NCBI RefSeq assembly: GCF_002953715.1
Contig: NZ_CP025014.1
Coordinates: 124,001-188,000 of the forward strand
Length of the DNA: 64,000 nucleotides
Origin: Rhizobium leguminosarum
Lineage (GTDB): Bacteria; Pseudomonadota; Alphaproteobacteria; Rhizobiales; Rhizobiaceae
Direction: 5' to 3'
This document shows, piece by piece, positions 40,697-49,505 of this stretch; the first letter of the stretch is position 1, and the number at the start of each line of letters is the position of its first letter. The notes under the pieces were generated by a model. That model was not told the DNA's origin. It searched no databases and saw only the letters and a list, made by a program, of their open reading frames with translations. The position numbers and the translations under genes were made by a program.

Positions 40697-41449
40697 ATGA
40701 CAACACTGACAACGATCGCCTCGACGGTCACGGCCGCATTTCTCGGCTCCTTCGTCGAGGTCGTTGAAGCCTTCACCATCATTCTCGCCGTCGGCGTTAC
40801 GCAGAGCTGGCGTCCGGCCTTCATCGGCACCGGTCTTGCGCTCGCCCTTCTCGCTCTTCTCGTGCTGGCGCTCGGTCCGCTGCTCGGCCTCATTCCGATC
40901 GAGCTGATGCAGTTTGTCATCGGAACGCTGCTCATTCTCTTCGGCCTGCGCTGGTTGCGCAAGGCGATCCTGCGGGCGTCGGGTTTCATCGCGCTGCACG
41001 ACGAGGAGAAGGCTTTCGCAGCCGAGACCGATAGCCTGCGGCGCCAATCCGCCGAGCGCCGTGCCAATTTCCTGGCGGGCACCGCGGCCTTTAAGGCGGT
41101 GTTGCTCGAGGGGATCGAAGTGGTGTTCATCGTCATCGCCACCGGAGCTGGACATGGCATGATCGGCTATGCCAGCCTTGGAGCCGCCGCGGCATGCCTG
41201 CTGGTGCTGATCATTGGCATCTTCGTGCACAAACCGCTCTCTGCGGTTCCGGAGAACAGCCTCAAATTCGTCGTCGGGCTGCTGCTCAGCGCCTTCGGCA
41301 TATTCTGGGTTGGCGAGGGTGTCGGCGCCGACTGGCCGGGCGCCGATCTTTCGCTTCTGGCCATCCTTGCCGTGCTCGCCGTCTTTTCCTTCGCGGCAGT
41401 CCGGATGCTGCGCCACTATTCCAACGCCCATGCCGAGGTGGCCGCATGA
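40697..41449 (+). CDS. COG4280-type membrane protein (possible cation transporter)
   Basis: The 250-residue protein has about seven membrane segments and two related acidic motifs in separate halves: FLGSFVEVVEAFTIILAVGV near residue 15 and FKAVLLEGIEVVFIVIATGA near residue 135. Paired E-x-x-E/E-x-x-x-E motifs in membrane helices resemble GDT1/TMEM165 and iron permease motifs, hinting at divalent cation transport, but the function is not established. It ends in ATGA shared with a small membrane-protein gene. Confidence 0.75.
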   Translation: MTTLTTIASTVTAAFLGSFVEVVEAFTIILAVGVTQSWRPAFIGTGLALALLALLVLALGPLLGLIPIELMQFVIGTLLILFGLRWLRKAILRASGFIALHDEEKAFAAETDSLRRQSAERRANFLAGTAAFKAVLLEGIEVVFIVIATGAGHGMIGYASLGAAAACLLVLIIGIFVHKPLSAVPENSLKFVVGLLLSAFGIFWVGEGVGADWPGADLSLLAILAVLAVFSFAAVRMLRHYSNAHAEVAA

Positions 41450-41670
41450 TGAATATTCTTAAGGTCGCGTTGAAGGAATTCTTCGGCATGTTTATCGATG
41501 ACGGCGCGCTGGCGCTGGCGGCGCTGCTGCTGATCGCCGCCGTCGGCGTTCTGGTGAAATTCGCCCATGTCGACGCGCTGCTCGGCGCTGCTCTGCTTCT
41601 CTTCGGCTGTCTGCTGATCCTCGCCGAGAGCGTGGCGCGCGCAGCGCGGCAGAAATTTCAGCGGAAATAG
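41446..41670 (+). CDS. Small two-helix membrane protein coupled to the COG4280 gene
   Basis: ATG 41446 overlaps the preceding stop (ATGA). The 74-residue product has two membrane helices (LALAALLLIAAVGVLVKFA, LLGAALLLFGCLLILAESVA) and a basic end (ARAARQKFQRK). Tight coupling suggests it is an accessory subunit of the upstream transporter-like protein. No family is recognised. Confidence 0.7.
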   Translation: MMNILKVALKEFFGMFIDDGALALAALLLIAAVGVLVKFAHVDALLGAALLLFGCLLILAESVARAARQKFQRK

Positions 41671-41680
41671 CCTCAGACCG

Positions 41681-43201
41681 CTATTGCGGCACTTTGAACA
41701 GATGACGGATGCGCGTCACCAGCGAGGTCATCGAACCACCGTGCAACGTGGCGCCTTCGGCCGCGAAGGAATGCTGGCCGGTCTCGATACGGCGTAAGAG
41801 GGTGGCGGCAAGCTCTTCGGCGATGCCGGGCCGGTCGTGCAGCAGCGGCGTCAGGCTTGCCTGGGCGATCTCGTAGACGACGACGAAGGTCAGCGCCCGC
41901 AGGCTGGCGGCCTCGCCGACGCCGATCAGCAGCCCGCTTTCGCCGAAATAATCACCCGGCGCCAGCCGGCCGAGTTCGATTTCCTTATGGCCTTCCTGGC
42001 GCGTGGCGACGAGGGCGCCGCTGCGCACGATCATCAGCGATGCGACCGTATCGCCCTGCTCGATGAGAATGGAATCCTTCTTGTAGGTCCGCCGGGTCAT
42101 GGAGGCTGCCAGCGTTTCCTTCTCGTCCTCGGTCAGCGAGGAAAACAGCGGGATGGCGTCGAGAAGTTTGAGCGGCGTCGGCCGGTGCGGCCTCACCACC
42201 TCTTCCGACTGCAACTGGTCGGGCGGTGGGCCGGCGGCGTCGAGCGGTCGCGCCAAGGTGAGACCCGCGGCTTTGACATGACGGTAGATGAGATCGAATA
42301 TCTCGTTCTTCGCCGGCCCCGTCTGGCCGATATCCCTAACGCGGAAGGAGAGCTCCAGCTCCACTGCATCCGATGTCAGCGATTTGATCAGCACGCCCGG
42401 TTTCGGCTCAGTCAGGATCGAGCCGCTGCTCAAAAGCACGGCGCGCATGACCTCGATGATCGCCGACGGCCCGATCGTCGGCACGACGCGGACCGTCAGT
42501 GAGGCGCCGTGACTGCGGTCGGGACTGCTGAGATTGGTCAGCCCGACCTTGGCCAGAAAGCTGTTGGGCAGGACGACGAGGTCGTTTGAGCCGTTCAACA
42601 GATGGGTCGAGCGCCAGTTGGTTTCGACGACACGGCCCTCAACACCGTCATTCAGCACGATCCAGTCGCCGATCGCATAGGGCCGGCCGAGATTGAGCGC
42701 GATGCCGGAAAAGACGTCGCTCAAGGTGCTTTGCATCGCCAGGCCGAGGATGATGGCAAAGACACCCGAGGTGGCGATCAGCGTGCCGACGGGGAAGCTG
42801 AAGACATAAGCGACCACCGAGAGGATCGCGCCGAGATAGATCAGGCCGATGACCAGATCCTGAACGAGGCGACCTTCTCGCGGCTGGCGCTCGAAGATCA
42901 GGAAGACGCGGACGAAGGCGATCAGCGCCCAGGCGGCATTGATCCACCAGACCACCTTGGCAAGGGCGATGAAGACGCGTTCGAAGGTTGAAGCCGGCGC
43001 CGGCCCGACTTCGTAGGGCACGATGTCATGATAGAGCAGCAGGACGGTGAGCGCCGCGAAGAAAAACACCTGGCCGGCGAGCTTCCAGCTCGGGAAGGGC
43101 CGAAGCGCTATGCGCGTGACGATCGCACCGACCACGGCCAACGTCCCGGCCTGGACGACAGGATCGGCAAGCACTCCGGACCATGTGACATTATCAAGCA
43201 T
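41681..43201 (-). CDS. MscS-type channel fused to a cyclic-nucleotide-binding domain
   Basis: The 506-residue protein has N-terminal membrane helices (about 15-165), an MscS core (GVFAIILGLAMQSTLSDVFS, GIALNLGRPYAIGDWIVLND, GVEGRVVETNWRSTHL) and a C-terminal cNMP-binding domain (about 345-470: LFSSLTEDEKETLAASMTRR, ILIEQGDTVASLMIVRSGAL, LGRLAPGDYFGESGLLIGVG). The phosphate-binding cassette of a true cNMP pocket (R-x-A after GE.) reads GEAASLRALT, so ligand binding is plausible. Homologues (MscS-CNMP, 'bCNG') respond to cAMP rather than tension. Confidence 0.92.
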   Translation of the reverse strand: MLDNVTWSGVLADPVVQAGTLAVVGAIVTRIALRPFPSWKLAGQVFFFAALTVLLLYHDIVPYEVGPAPASTFERVFIALAKVVWWINAAWALIAFVRVFLIFERQPREGRLVQDLVIGLIYLGAILSVVAYVFSFPVGTLIATSGVFAIILGLAMQSTLSDVFSGIALNLGRPYAIGDWIVLNDGVEGRVVETNWRSTHLLNGSNDLVVLPNSFLAKVGLTNLSSPDRSHGASLTVRVVPTIGPSAIIEVMRAVLLSSGSILTEPKPGVLIKSLTSDAVELELSFRVRDIGQTGPAKNEIFDLIYRHVKAAGLTLARPLDAAGPPPDQLQSEEVVRPHRPTPLKLLDAIPLFSSLTEDEKETLAASMTRRTYKKDSILIEQGDTVASLMIVRSGALVATRQEGHKEIELGRLAPGDYFGESGLLIGVGEAASLRALTFVVVYEIAQASLTPLLHDRPGIAEELAATLLRRIETGQHSFAAEGATLHGGSMTSLVTRIRHLFKVPQ

Positions 43202-43217
43202 CGACTGTCCACTCGCC

Positions 43218-43264
43218 AGAGCATGATACTGAAAAGTGTGAGCGGTTTTCGGACGACATCATGC
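43218..43264. repeat. Inverted copy of the 21197-21244 palindrome
   Basis: AGAGCATGATACTGAAAAGT, GTGAGCGGTTTTCGGACGAC and ATCATGC match the reverse complement of 21197-21244 at nearly all positions, with changes in one arm (ACT for GCC). It lies just upstream of the MscS gene start, in the gap between two leftward genes. Confidence 0.65.
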
Positions 43265-43418
43265 CTCACTCTTGAATTCTAATGATGGCTTCGCCGCATC
43301 CTGACTTCCAATCCGACTGCGAGGCAACCGTAAAATAACGCCAGCGCCCCAAACAGAACTGCGCCGACGACCACCTCGTGTTCGCGGCGTCCCATTCTTG
43401 CGGCGTCACAAGTGCTAA

Positions 43419-43480
43419 AACGCTTGCAGCGCCCCGCGTCGATCTAGACGCGCGGCGCTGCAGCAGTTTGAACTGCGTTT
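43419..43480. repeat. Palindromic repeat, hairpin after the flavoprotein gene
   Basis: GCAGCGCC (43426-43433) pairs with GGCGCTGC (43454-43461), with inner CGCGTC/GACGCG arms; TTTGAACTGC follows. It shares its layout with 25633-25694. Its place 42 bases beyond the stop of the leftward flavoprotein gene means it may also end or stabilise that mRNA. Confidence 0.5.
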
Positions 43481-43522
43481 CTGACTACCGAAAATCGATT
43501 CCGATTTGCGGGGCCGATGGGC

Positions 43523-46084
43523 TCAGGTGCGCGGCTTCAGATTTTCGGGGTCATAGATCGGCTTGTATCCGACGCCGACGACTTCGACCGGATAAGTCTC
43601 GGCGAAATACTCGACATTCAGCCTGCGTCCGACCTGGCAATGAGACCAGGGCAGATAGGCCAGGGCGATATTCTTCCCGACCGTTGGGCCGTAGGCGACC
43701 GAGGTCGTGTAGGACCGACGGCCAAGCTCGTCGACCAGAACCTCTCCGGTGGCGGGATCGACAACCGGCATGTTGCCGACGGGATAACGCTTCACGCCCG
43801 ACTTGTCAGTATTCTCGGTCATCACAAGCGTGCAGAGCATGGCCGGCTGGTGCTCGCGCGCCTTGTATTCCAGATGCTTTGCCTTGCCACGGAAATCGGC
43901 TTCCTTGACCTTTGGACGGGCGAGATCGGCTTCGATCAGGTTGTACTGGGTCAGCAGGTCGGCGTTCTGCAGGCGCAGGCTCTTTTCCATGCGGCGCGAG
44001 TTTGCATAGGTTTCTACGCCGAAGGCCATCACGCCGGTCGCGCGCAGCGCATCCCAGACGGCGAGGCCGTCTTCGTACTTCATGTGCAGTTCCCAGCCCT
44101 GCTCGCCGACATAGGAGATGCGGAAGGCGGTGACAGGCTTGCCGGCGATTTCGATCGGCTTGATCGCCGCAAAGGCGAAGTTTTCCTGATCGAGCCCGGC
44201 AGGGTCGGCCACAGCCTTCTTCAGCGTGTCACGCGCGTTCGGACCCCAGATGCCGATCGTCACGAATTTTTCCGAGACGTCGGTGATGATCACGTCAAGG
44301 CCGCGGTCTTCGGCGACGCGCTTCATATAGTGCAGGTCGCGCGGGCCGGCATCGGCGCCGTTGACGAGACGGCACCGATCGGCCAAGCGGAAGACGGTGA
44401 AGTCAGCGCGCACCATGCCCTCGTCGTCGAGAAAGTGGGTGTAAATGCCCTTGCCGATGTTTGCATCGCCGCCGACCTTGGCGGCGCACAGCCATTCCAT
44501 CAGCTCGACGTGGTCAGGTCCCTCGATATCGACCATGTGGAAGTGGCTGAGATTGACGATGCCGCAATCCTCGCTCATCGCCAGATGTTCGGCATTCGAC
44601 ACGCGCCAGAAATGGCGGCTGTCCCATTCATTCTCGCGAACCGGGACGCGGTCGGCGTATTTCTCCAGAAGGTGCTCGTTGGCGGCGTAGCCGTGCGCAC
44701 GCTCCCAGCCGCCAAGTTCCATGAAGTAGCCGCCAAGCTCCTTTTCTCGCTCGTAGAAGGGCGAGCGCTTGGCGTTGCGGCCGGAGGCATAGGGTTCGCG
44801 GGTGTGAACAGCCGGGAAATAGATCTTCTGGGCGGCTTCGTAGCAGCGGCCCTCGATGAACTCTTCCGTCAATTGATGCGGGTAGAAGCGAGCGTAGTCG
44901 ATGCTGTTGTGATCGATCTCGGTCCGGCCATCGGTCATCCAGTCGGCGATCAGCTTACCATAGCCCGGGCCGTCCTTGACCCAGATGGCGACGCAGTACC
45001 AGAGACCGCGCACCTTCTGGCTCTCGCCGCAGGATGCGCCGCCGCCGGCGGATACCTGCAGCAGGCCATTGAAAGAGTGACCTTCGTTATAGCCGAGTTC
45101 GCCGAGGATCGGCGTCAGTTCCATGGCGCGCTCGAGCGGCTCGATGATCTGTTCCATCTCGAGGTCGCGCTGCGAGGGCGAAAGGCGCGCTTCGTGTTTT
45201 TCGAGAAGATCGCGCGGATGGCACATGCGCGGATTGGTGGCTTCGTAATAGCCCCACTCGATCTGACCGCCCTCCGTCGTCGCCGGGTCGCCGGTATCGC
45301 GCATATAGGCGGAGTTGCCCTGGTCGCGCAGCAGCGGGAAGCCAATTTCCTTGCCGGTGCCTTCAAATTCATTATACGGGCCGAAGAAGGTGAGCGGGTG
45401 GTCGACCGGCATGACCGGCAGGTCTTCGCCGACCATCTCCGCGATCAGGCGCCCCCAGAGGCCGGCACAGACGATGACGTGGTCGGCCATGATGGTGCCG
45501 CGATGGGTGACGACGCCCTTGATGCGGCCGCCTTCGACGATCAGCGACTTCGCCGGCGTGTTGCCGAACACCTGCAGCTTGCCTGCCTTTTCGGCGGCAT
45601 CGACCAGCTTGCCGGCAACGGTCTGCGAGCGCGGAATGACGAGGCCGGCATCCGGATCGTAAAGGCCGCCCATCACCTGATCTTCCTCGATCAGCGGGAA
45701 CTTCTCCTTGATCTCGGAAGGGCTGACATAATGGGCGCGCGTGCCGAAAGCGCGTGCCGAGGATAGCTTGCGCTTGATTTCCTCCATCCAGGTATCGTCG
45801 CCGCTGCGCGCCACTTCGAGGCCGCCGATGCGGGCGTAATGGCCCATCTTCTCGTAGAAATCGATCGAATATTGCGTGGTCCAGACCGACAGATAGTCGT
45901 GGCTGGTGGTGTAACAGAAGTCCGAGGCATGGGCTGTCGAGCCGATATCGGTCGGTATGCCCGACTTATCGATGCCGACGATGTCGTCCCATCCCCGCTC
46001 GACGAGATGATGCGCGATGGAGGCGCCGACGATACCGCCGAGCCCGATGATGACGACCTTTGCCTTTTCCGGAAATGCTGCCAC
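43523..46084 (-). CDS. FAD-dependent dimethylglycine/sarcosine dehydrogenase-type protein with GcvT domain
   Basis: The 853-residue protein joins a DAO-type FAD domain (KVVIIGLGGIVGASIAHHLV dinucleotide fold at residues about 9-28, GLYDPDAGLVIPRSQTVAGK, HVIVCAGLWGRLIAEMVG) to a folate-binding GcvT-like part (about 440-850: SEDCGIVNLSHFHMVDIEGP, GPRDLHYMKRVAEDRGLDVI, TAFRISYVGEQGWELHMKYE, VAYGPTVGKNIALAYLP). Such enzymes demethylate dimethylglycine, sarcosine or similar N-methyl compounds, passing one-carbon units to tetrahydrofolate. Substrate cannot be fixed from sequence. It is monocistronic; neighbouring genes are unrelated. Confidence 0.9.
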   Translation of the reverse strand: MAAFPEKAKVVIIGLGGIVGASIAHHLVERGWDDIVGIDKSGIPTDIGSTAHASDFCYTTSHDYLSVWTTQYSIDFYEKMGHYARIGGLEVARSGDDTWMEEIKRKLSSARAFGTRAHYVSPSEIKEKFPLIEEDQVMGGLYDPDAGLVIPRSQTVAGKLVDAAEKAGKLQVFGNTPAKSLIVEGGRIKGVVTHRGTIMADHVIVCAGLWGRLIAEMVGEDLPVMPVDHPLTFFGPYNEFEGTGKEIGFPLLRDQGNSAYMRDTGDPATTEGGQIEWGYYEATNPRMCHPRDLLEKHEARLSPSQRDLEMEQIIEPLERAMELTPILGELGYNEGHSFNGLLQVSAGGGASCGESQKVRGLWYCVAIWVKDGPGYGKLIADWMTDGRTEIDHNSIDYARFYPHQLTEEFIEGRCYEAAQKIYFPAVHTREPYASGRNAKRSPFYEREKELGGYFMELGGWERAHGYAANEHLLEKYADRVPVRENEWDSRHFWRVSNAEHLAMSEDCGIVNLSHFHMVDIEGPDHVELMEWLCAAKVGGDANIGKGIYTHFLDDEGMVRADFTVFRLADRCRLVNGADAGPRDLHYMKRVAEDRGLDVIITDVSEKFVTIGIWGPNARDTLKKAVADPAGLDQENFAFAAIKPIEIAGKPVTAFRISYVGEQGWELHMKYEDGLAVWDALRATGVMAFGVETYANSRRMEKSLRLQNADLLTQYNLIEADLARPKVKEADFRGKAKHLEYKAREHQPAMLCTLVMTENTDKSGVKRYPVGNMPVVDPATGEVLVDELGRRSYTTSVAYGPTVGKNIALAYLPWSHCQVGRRLNVEYFAETYPVEVVGVGYKPIYDPENLKPRT

Positions 46085-46458
46085 GTGCTGTTCCTTCTAC
46101 TTATCGCACGAATTAAAATTACCTAGCCGCGCTTGACGTACGCTTCGCGCGTGAGATGCAGGAGCCATGCCAGCCTCGTAAGGAGTGTCACATTTGCCGA
46201 AGCTGCGGAACCCCCAGACGGCTCCGCATGGAAGCTGCGATGAAGGTATTATTATGCCTAAGGCTCGTGATCGTCATTGGTCCTACGCCGCCTAGTACCG
46301 GCGTAATTGCGCCAGTCCGGATCGAGGCGGCGAGGCAAATGCAAAACAGCGCCGGCACCGCTGCGATCCATCCCGCATCGAACGGTCAGGCAATGACTGG
46401 CTAAGATTGGATATAGGCGAGCCCGTGCAACTGGCCTGTCCGCTCGCACGCCCGGGGA
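46085..46458. other. Intergenic stretch without a clear gene
   Basis: About 375 bases upstream of the flavoprotein. Several short overlapping frames are open but none has a ribosome site or recognisable motif. The left end should carry the flavoprotein promoter. Confidence 0.4.
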
Positions 46459-46698
46459 TCACGGCGCTGAAATCGCCGCGAGCCGGTCGATGTCTACGAG
46501 CACGATGTCTTCGGAAACAGGCTCGCGATTGTGCAATCGGAACCATTCCGCCGCTTCCCGCACGCGGTCACCATGGGGCGGCGGATAGGCGCCAAGTCCG
46601 AGAACCCATTCCCGCACGGTCTCGCGTTCCATCCGCCCGGCCCGGTATCGATCGCAGACGGTTTTCGCAGACGCGATTAGATCATTGATGCTTTTCAC
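46459..46698 (-). CDS. Hypothetical protein, third gene of an XRE module
   Basis: The 79-residue product (MKSINDLIASAKTVCDRYRA, MERETVREWVLGLGAYPPPH, REAAEWFRLHNREPVSEDIV) looks helical and soluble. It lies 9 bases after the second gene of the module. No family is recognised. AGGAATATTTGTG is the probable ribosome site. Confidence 0.6.
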   Translation of the reverse strand: MKSINDLIASAKTVCDRYRAGRMERETVREWVLGLGAYPPPHGDRVREAAEWFRLHNREPVSEDIVLVDIDRLAAISAP

Positions 46699-46707
46699 AA
46701 ATATTCC

Positions 46708-46971
46708 TCAATGCACGGATGGCTCTTCATCTTCGAGAAACGATCGAATGCCATCCCGCGCGACGACGGCCAGGAATTCGTCGAAGGCATCCCGGTCAGT
46801 CGCAAATGGCTCGTCCCAGCGGATCAGGTCCTCCGCTTGCGTGACCACTTCCATCGTCCAGTCTTCATTGCTGCCCGATGTGCGGAAGATATCGACGAGC
46901 ACGGTGATCCCGTCATCGGTGAATTCTCCCGCCAGTTCGGAGTGTTCGAGCTTTTCTTTTTTCGCCATCAT
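46708..46971 (-). CDS. Hypothetical acidic protein, second gene of an XRE module
   Basis: ATG 46971 (or 46968) follows immediately after the TGA of the XRE gene. The 87-residue product includes FTDDGITVLVDIFRTSGSNE, DWTMEVVTQAEDLIRWDEPF and FLAVVARDGIRSFLED. It is acidic, alpha/beta in character and without membrane segments. It could be an effector or partner of the regulator. Family not recognised. Confidence 0.6.
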   Translation of the reverse strand: MMAKKEKLEHSELAGEFTDDGITVLVDIFRTSGSNEDWTMEVVTQAEDLIRWDEPFATDRDAFDEFLAVVARDGIRSFLEDEEPSVH

Positions 46972-47292
46972 TCAGCCACCTGCACCGGGCGGTGCGTCGT
47001 TTTTGAGATATTCTTCATATTGAACCGTCTCGGTCTCATTCGTGTCGATCGAGGCATCGGCGCGTTTTGCCAGGCGAACACCCGCGCCCCCGCCATTTTC
47101 CGGGATGAAAATTACACCTCCGCCTTCCAGGGCGTGCTTCATATCCTGAAGGGTTCGTTCGTAGGGAGAGCGCTTCCCGGCCTCGAAATTAGCGATCGTC
47201 GCTTTGGCGACTTTCGAGGCCGATGACAGATCGTCCTGAGACCATGCCAAAAGGGCACGAGCAGCGCGGCATTGAGCGGAAGATAGGCACAA
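46972..47292 (-). CDS. XRE-family transcriptional regulator
   Basis: The 106-residue protein starts MCLSSAQCRAARALLAWSQD and continues DLSSASKVAKATIANFEAGK, RSPYERTLQDMKHALEGGGV, IFIPENGGGAGVRL: a Cro/CI HTH with the rhizobial 'IPENGGGAGVRL' ending. It leads three coupled genes down to 46459. An inverted repeat AGATTA..TAATCT at 47333-47355 upstream is its probable operator. The set-up is reminiscent of small toxin-antitoxin or phage-control modules, but no toxin family is recognised. Confidence 0.85.
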   Translation of the reverse strand: MCLSSAQCRAARALLAWSQDDLSSASKVAKATIANFEAGKRSPYERTLQDMKHALEGGGVIFIPENGGGAGVRLAKRADASIDTNETETVQYEEYLKNDAPPGAGG

Positions 47293-47332
47293 AACAATAA
47301 CCTTGCATCAAAAGTGTGATTCTGCCTCGGAT

Positions 47333-47355
47333 AGATTATATAAAAAATGTAATCT
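47333..47355. promoter_or_regulatory. Inverted repeat upstream of the XRE module
   Basis: AGATTA (47333-47338) and TAATCT (47350-47355) are exact inverted arms around an AT-rich 11-base spacer, 41 bases before the XRE start. This position suits an autoregulatory operator overlapping the promoter. Confidence 0.4.
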
Positions 47356-47575
47356 CGAGACAAGAGATGACGAGAAAGCGCATGACGGAATAGGGCGTTT
47401 TGAACCGTTTTACATTCGCCTTTCCGAGAATTGCGAGCTCCCTGGAATAATCTGCCTATTCCATTCTTTAGACCACTAATACTCGGCGCTCATCTGGCGA
47501 AAGGGAAGATTGATTGACTGAATATTATTACAGTCTAATTTAGATTGTCCTTCATCACGCACCCGGGAGGTAACA

Positions 47576-48637
47576 ATGCGTGAGCCAGATATGCAAAAAC
47601 TCGATGCACTCGTCGGTCGTCTTGTTGGTGACGTCGGCGCCGCCATGTCAGGTGCCTTGGTCGTGCTTGGTGACCAGGTCGGAATCTTCAAGGCGATGGC
47701 CGACGGAACCCCGATGAGCGTCCAGGATCTTGCCACGAAAACGGGCGTAAAGGAGCGCTACCTCAGGGAATGGCTCAGTGCCCAAGCGGCCGCGGACTAT
47801 GTCGCTTATGATGAAAAGACCGATCGTTTCAGCCTGACACCGGAACAGGCGATGGTGTTTGCCGAGGAAAACAGCCCGGCCTTTTTCGTCGGCGCCTTCG
47901 AGGTCGTCCAATCCATGTGGATGGACGAGCCCAAGATCGCCGAAGCCTTCCGCACCGGCAAAGGTCTCGGCTGGCATGAGCACAGCACCTGCCTGTTCCG
48001 GGGAACCGAGCGGTTCTTTCGCCCCGGCTATAACAGCCATCTCGTGGCCGAATGGATACCGGCTCTTGCCGGGGTCGAGGCAAAGCTCAAGGCCGGCGCC
48101 AGTGTCGCCGACGTCGGCTGCGGTCATGGTGCCTCGACCATCCTGATGGCGCAGGCCTATCCCGCTTCCCGCTTTACCGGCTTCGACTATCACGGCCCGT
48201 CGATCGAAAGAGCAAAGGCTGCTGCCCAGGATGCGGGCGTCGCCGACCGCGTGACGTTCCAGCAGGGCTCAGCGGCGGAATTTCCGGGGCGCGGCTATGA
48301 CATGGTCGCCATGTTCGACTGCCTTCACGACATGGGCGATCCGGTCGGCGCCGGCCGGCATGTCAAGGAAACGCTTGGGCCGAACGGGACGTGGCTGATC
48401 GTCGAGCCCTTCGCCCACGACAACCTCAAGGATAATCTCAACCCGGTGGGCCGCGTCTATTACGGCGCGTCGACGATGATCTGCACGCCGGCATCGCTCT
48501 CCCAGGAGGTGGGGCTCGGGCTCGGCGCACAGGCGGGAGAAATGAAGCTTCGAAAGGTCGCGCTCGACGCCGGATTCACCCATTTCCGTCGCGCCACGGA
48601 AACCCCGTTCAACATGGTGTTCGAGGTGCGGGCCTAA
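47576..48637 (+). CDS. Class I SAM-dependent methyltransferase with N-terminal winged helix
   Basis: The 353-residue protein has an O-methyltransferase-like winged-helix dimerisation part (VVLGDQVGIFKAMADGTPMS, VQDLATKTGVKERYLREWLS, AQAAADYVAYDEKTDRFSLT) and a Rossmann methyltransferase core with motif I VADVGCGHGASTILMAQAY near residue 180, then FTGFDYHGPSIERAKAAAQD and YDMVAMFDCLHDMGDPVGAG. CGGGAGG precedes the ATG. The methyl acceptor is unknown; relatives act on small molecules or are annotated as ubiquinone-type methylases. It is monocistronic. Confidence 0.88.
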   Translation: MREPDMQKLDALVGRLVGDVGAAMSGALVVLGDQVGIFKAMADGTPMSVQDLATKTGVKERYLREWLSAQAAADYVAYDEKTDRFSLTPEQAMVFAEENSPAFFVGAFEVVQSMWMDEPKIAEAFRTGKGLGWHEHSTCLFRGTERFFRPGYNSHLVAEWIPALAGVEAKLKAGASVADVGCGHGASTILMAQAYPASRFTGFDYHGPSIERAKAAAQDAGVADRVTFQQGSAAEFPGRGYDMVAMFDCLHDMGDPVGAGRHVKETLGPNGTWLIVEPFAHDNLKDNLNPVGRVYYGASTMICTPASLSQEVGLGLGAQAGEMKLRKVALDAGFTHFRRATETPFNMVFEVRA

Positions 48638-48662
48638 AGGTTCTAGGTTGCCAGGCGGCAAG

Positions 48663-49505
48663 CTACCTCAGCTTGCCGATGCTGGCATACATGCCCGTCG
48701 TGCGGAATTCGGTGGGATTGGTGCCATAGACACGGCGGAAGACCTTGGAGAAATAGTTGGGGTCTTCGAAGCCGCACATGATGGCGACTTCCTTGACCGG
48801 CAGGAAGTCTGCTTTGGTCAGAAGCTTGACGGCGCGCTGCAGGCGTTGCTGCAGCACGAATTCGGCCGGCGGCATGCCCTCGCTCTCGGCAAAGCTGCGC
48901 GAGAAATGCGCGCGGCTGAGGCCGACGATGCCGGCAAGCTCGCTGACCGGCAGCGGCTTTTCGAGATTGGCATTGATATGGTCGATCACCGGCTGCATCA
49001 GGCTAAGCTCGGCGGCAAAGGCCGGCGAGCCGAAGACATCGTCGTAAAGCGCCATCGCCGCTTCATAGGCAATCGCCGAGGCAGCACCCGGCGACGTTGC
49101 GCCCTTGACGAGACGCAGGCTGCAATCGGCGAGATGATCAATGGTCGAGGGCTGCAGCTTCAGCACCGGGCCGGCGGTGGACAGCACCATCTGGTGTATG
49201 CGCAGCGTTTCCTCGCCATTCATCGAGATCCAGAAATATTCCCAGCGTTCGCCTTTCTCCAGCCAGTAGCGATGATTGTGCGGCACCAAAACGAGCAGTG
49301 TATCGCCGCCCTGAAGGCGATAGTTGCGGTTTTGATAGCGCAACTTGCCGCTGCCGCTGATCGTGTGCTGCAGCACGGTGAAGGGGGTCTGGCCGCGCCG
49401 GCGGCCATCCCAGTCATAGGTCTCGTTCTCGCGCACTTCGTATCCGGCGCTGGTCGGCATGGCATGCAGCCGCTGGCGGCCGCGGGGCAGCGAAACCGTT
49501 CTCAT
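48663..49505 (-). CDS. agpT: AraC-family activator of alpha-galactoside genes
   Basis: The protein has an N-terminal cupin-like sensing part (ISGSGKLRYQNRNYRLQGGD, TLLVLVPHNHRYWLEKGERW) and a C-terminal double HTH (PLPVSELAGIVGLSRAHFSR, SFAESEGMPPAEFVLQQRLQ, EVAIMCGFEDPNYFSKVFRR). I use ATG 49505 (280 residues); GTG 49538 with AGGGG upstream is a good alternative, and the frame stays open to 49688. It is divergent from the aga/agp operon. In Sinorhizobium meliloti the AraC-type AgpT activates the corresponding genes with alpha-galactosides such as melibiose or raffinose. The symbol is by context and similarity of layout. Confidence 0.82.
   Translation of the reverse strand: MRTVSLPRGRQRLHAMPTSAGYEVRENETYDWDGRRRGQTPFTVLQHTISGSGKLRYQNRNYRLQGGDTLLVLVPHNHRYWLEKGERWEYFWISMNGEETLRIHQMVLSTAGPVLKLQPSTIDHLADCSLRLVKGATSPGAASAIAYEAAMALYDDVFGSPAFAAELSLMQPVIDHINANLEKPLPVSELAGIVGLSRAHFSRSFAESEGMPPAEFVLQQRLQRAVKLLTKADFLPVKEVAIMCGFEDPNYFSKVFRRVYGTNPTEFRTTGMYASIGKLR

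Noticed and set aside
43517..45766. Plus-strand open frame of 749 codons opposite the flavoprotein
   Set aside because: The minus strand encodes a clear FAD/GcvT enzyme over the same bases. The antisense product has no signature and no ribosome site.
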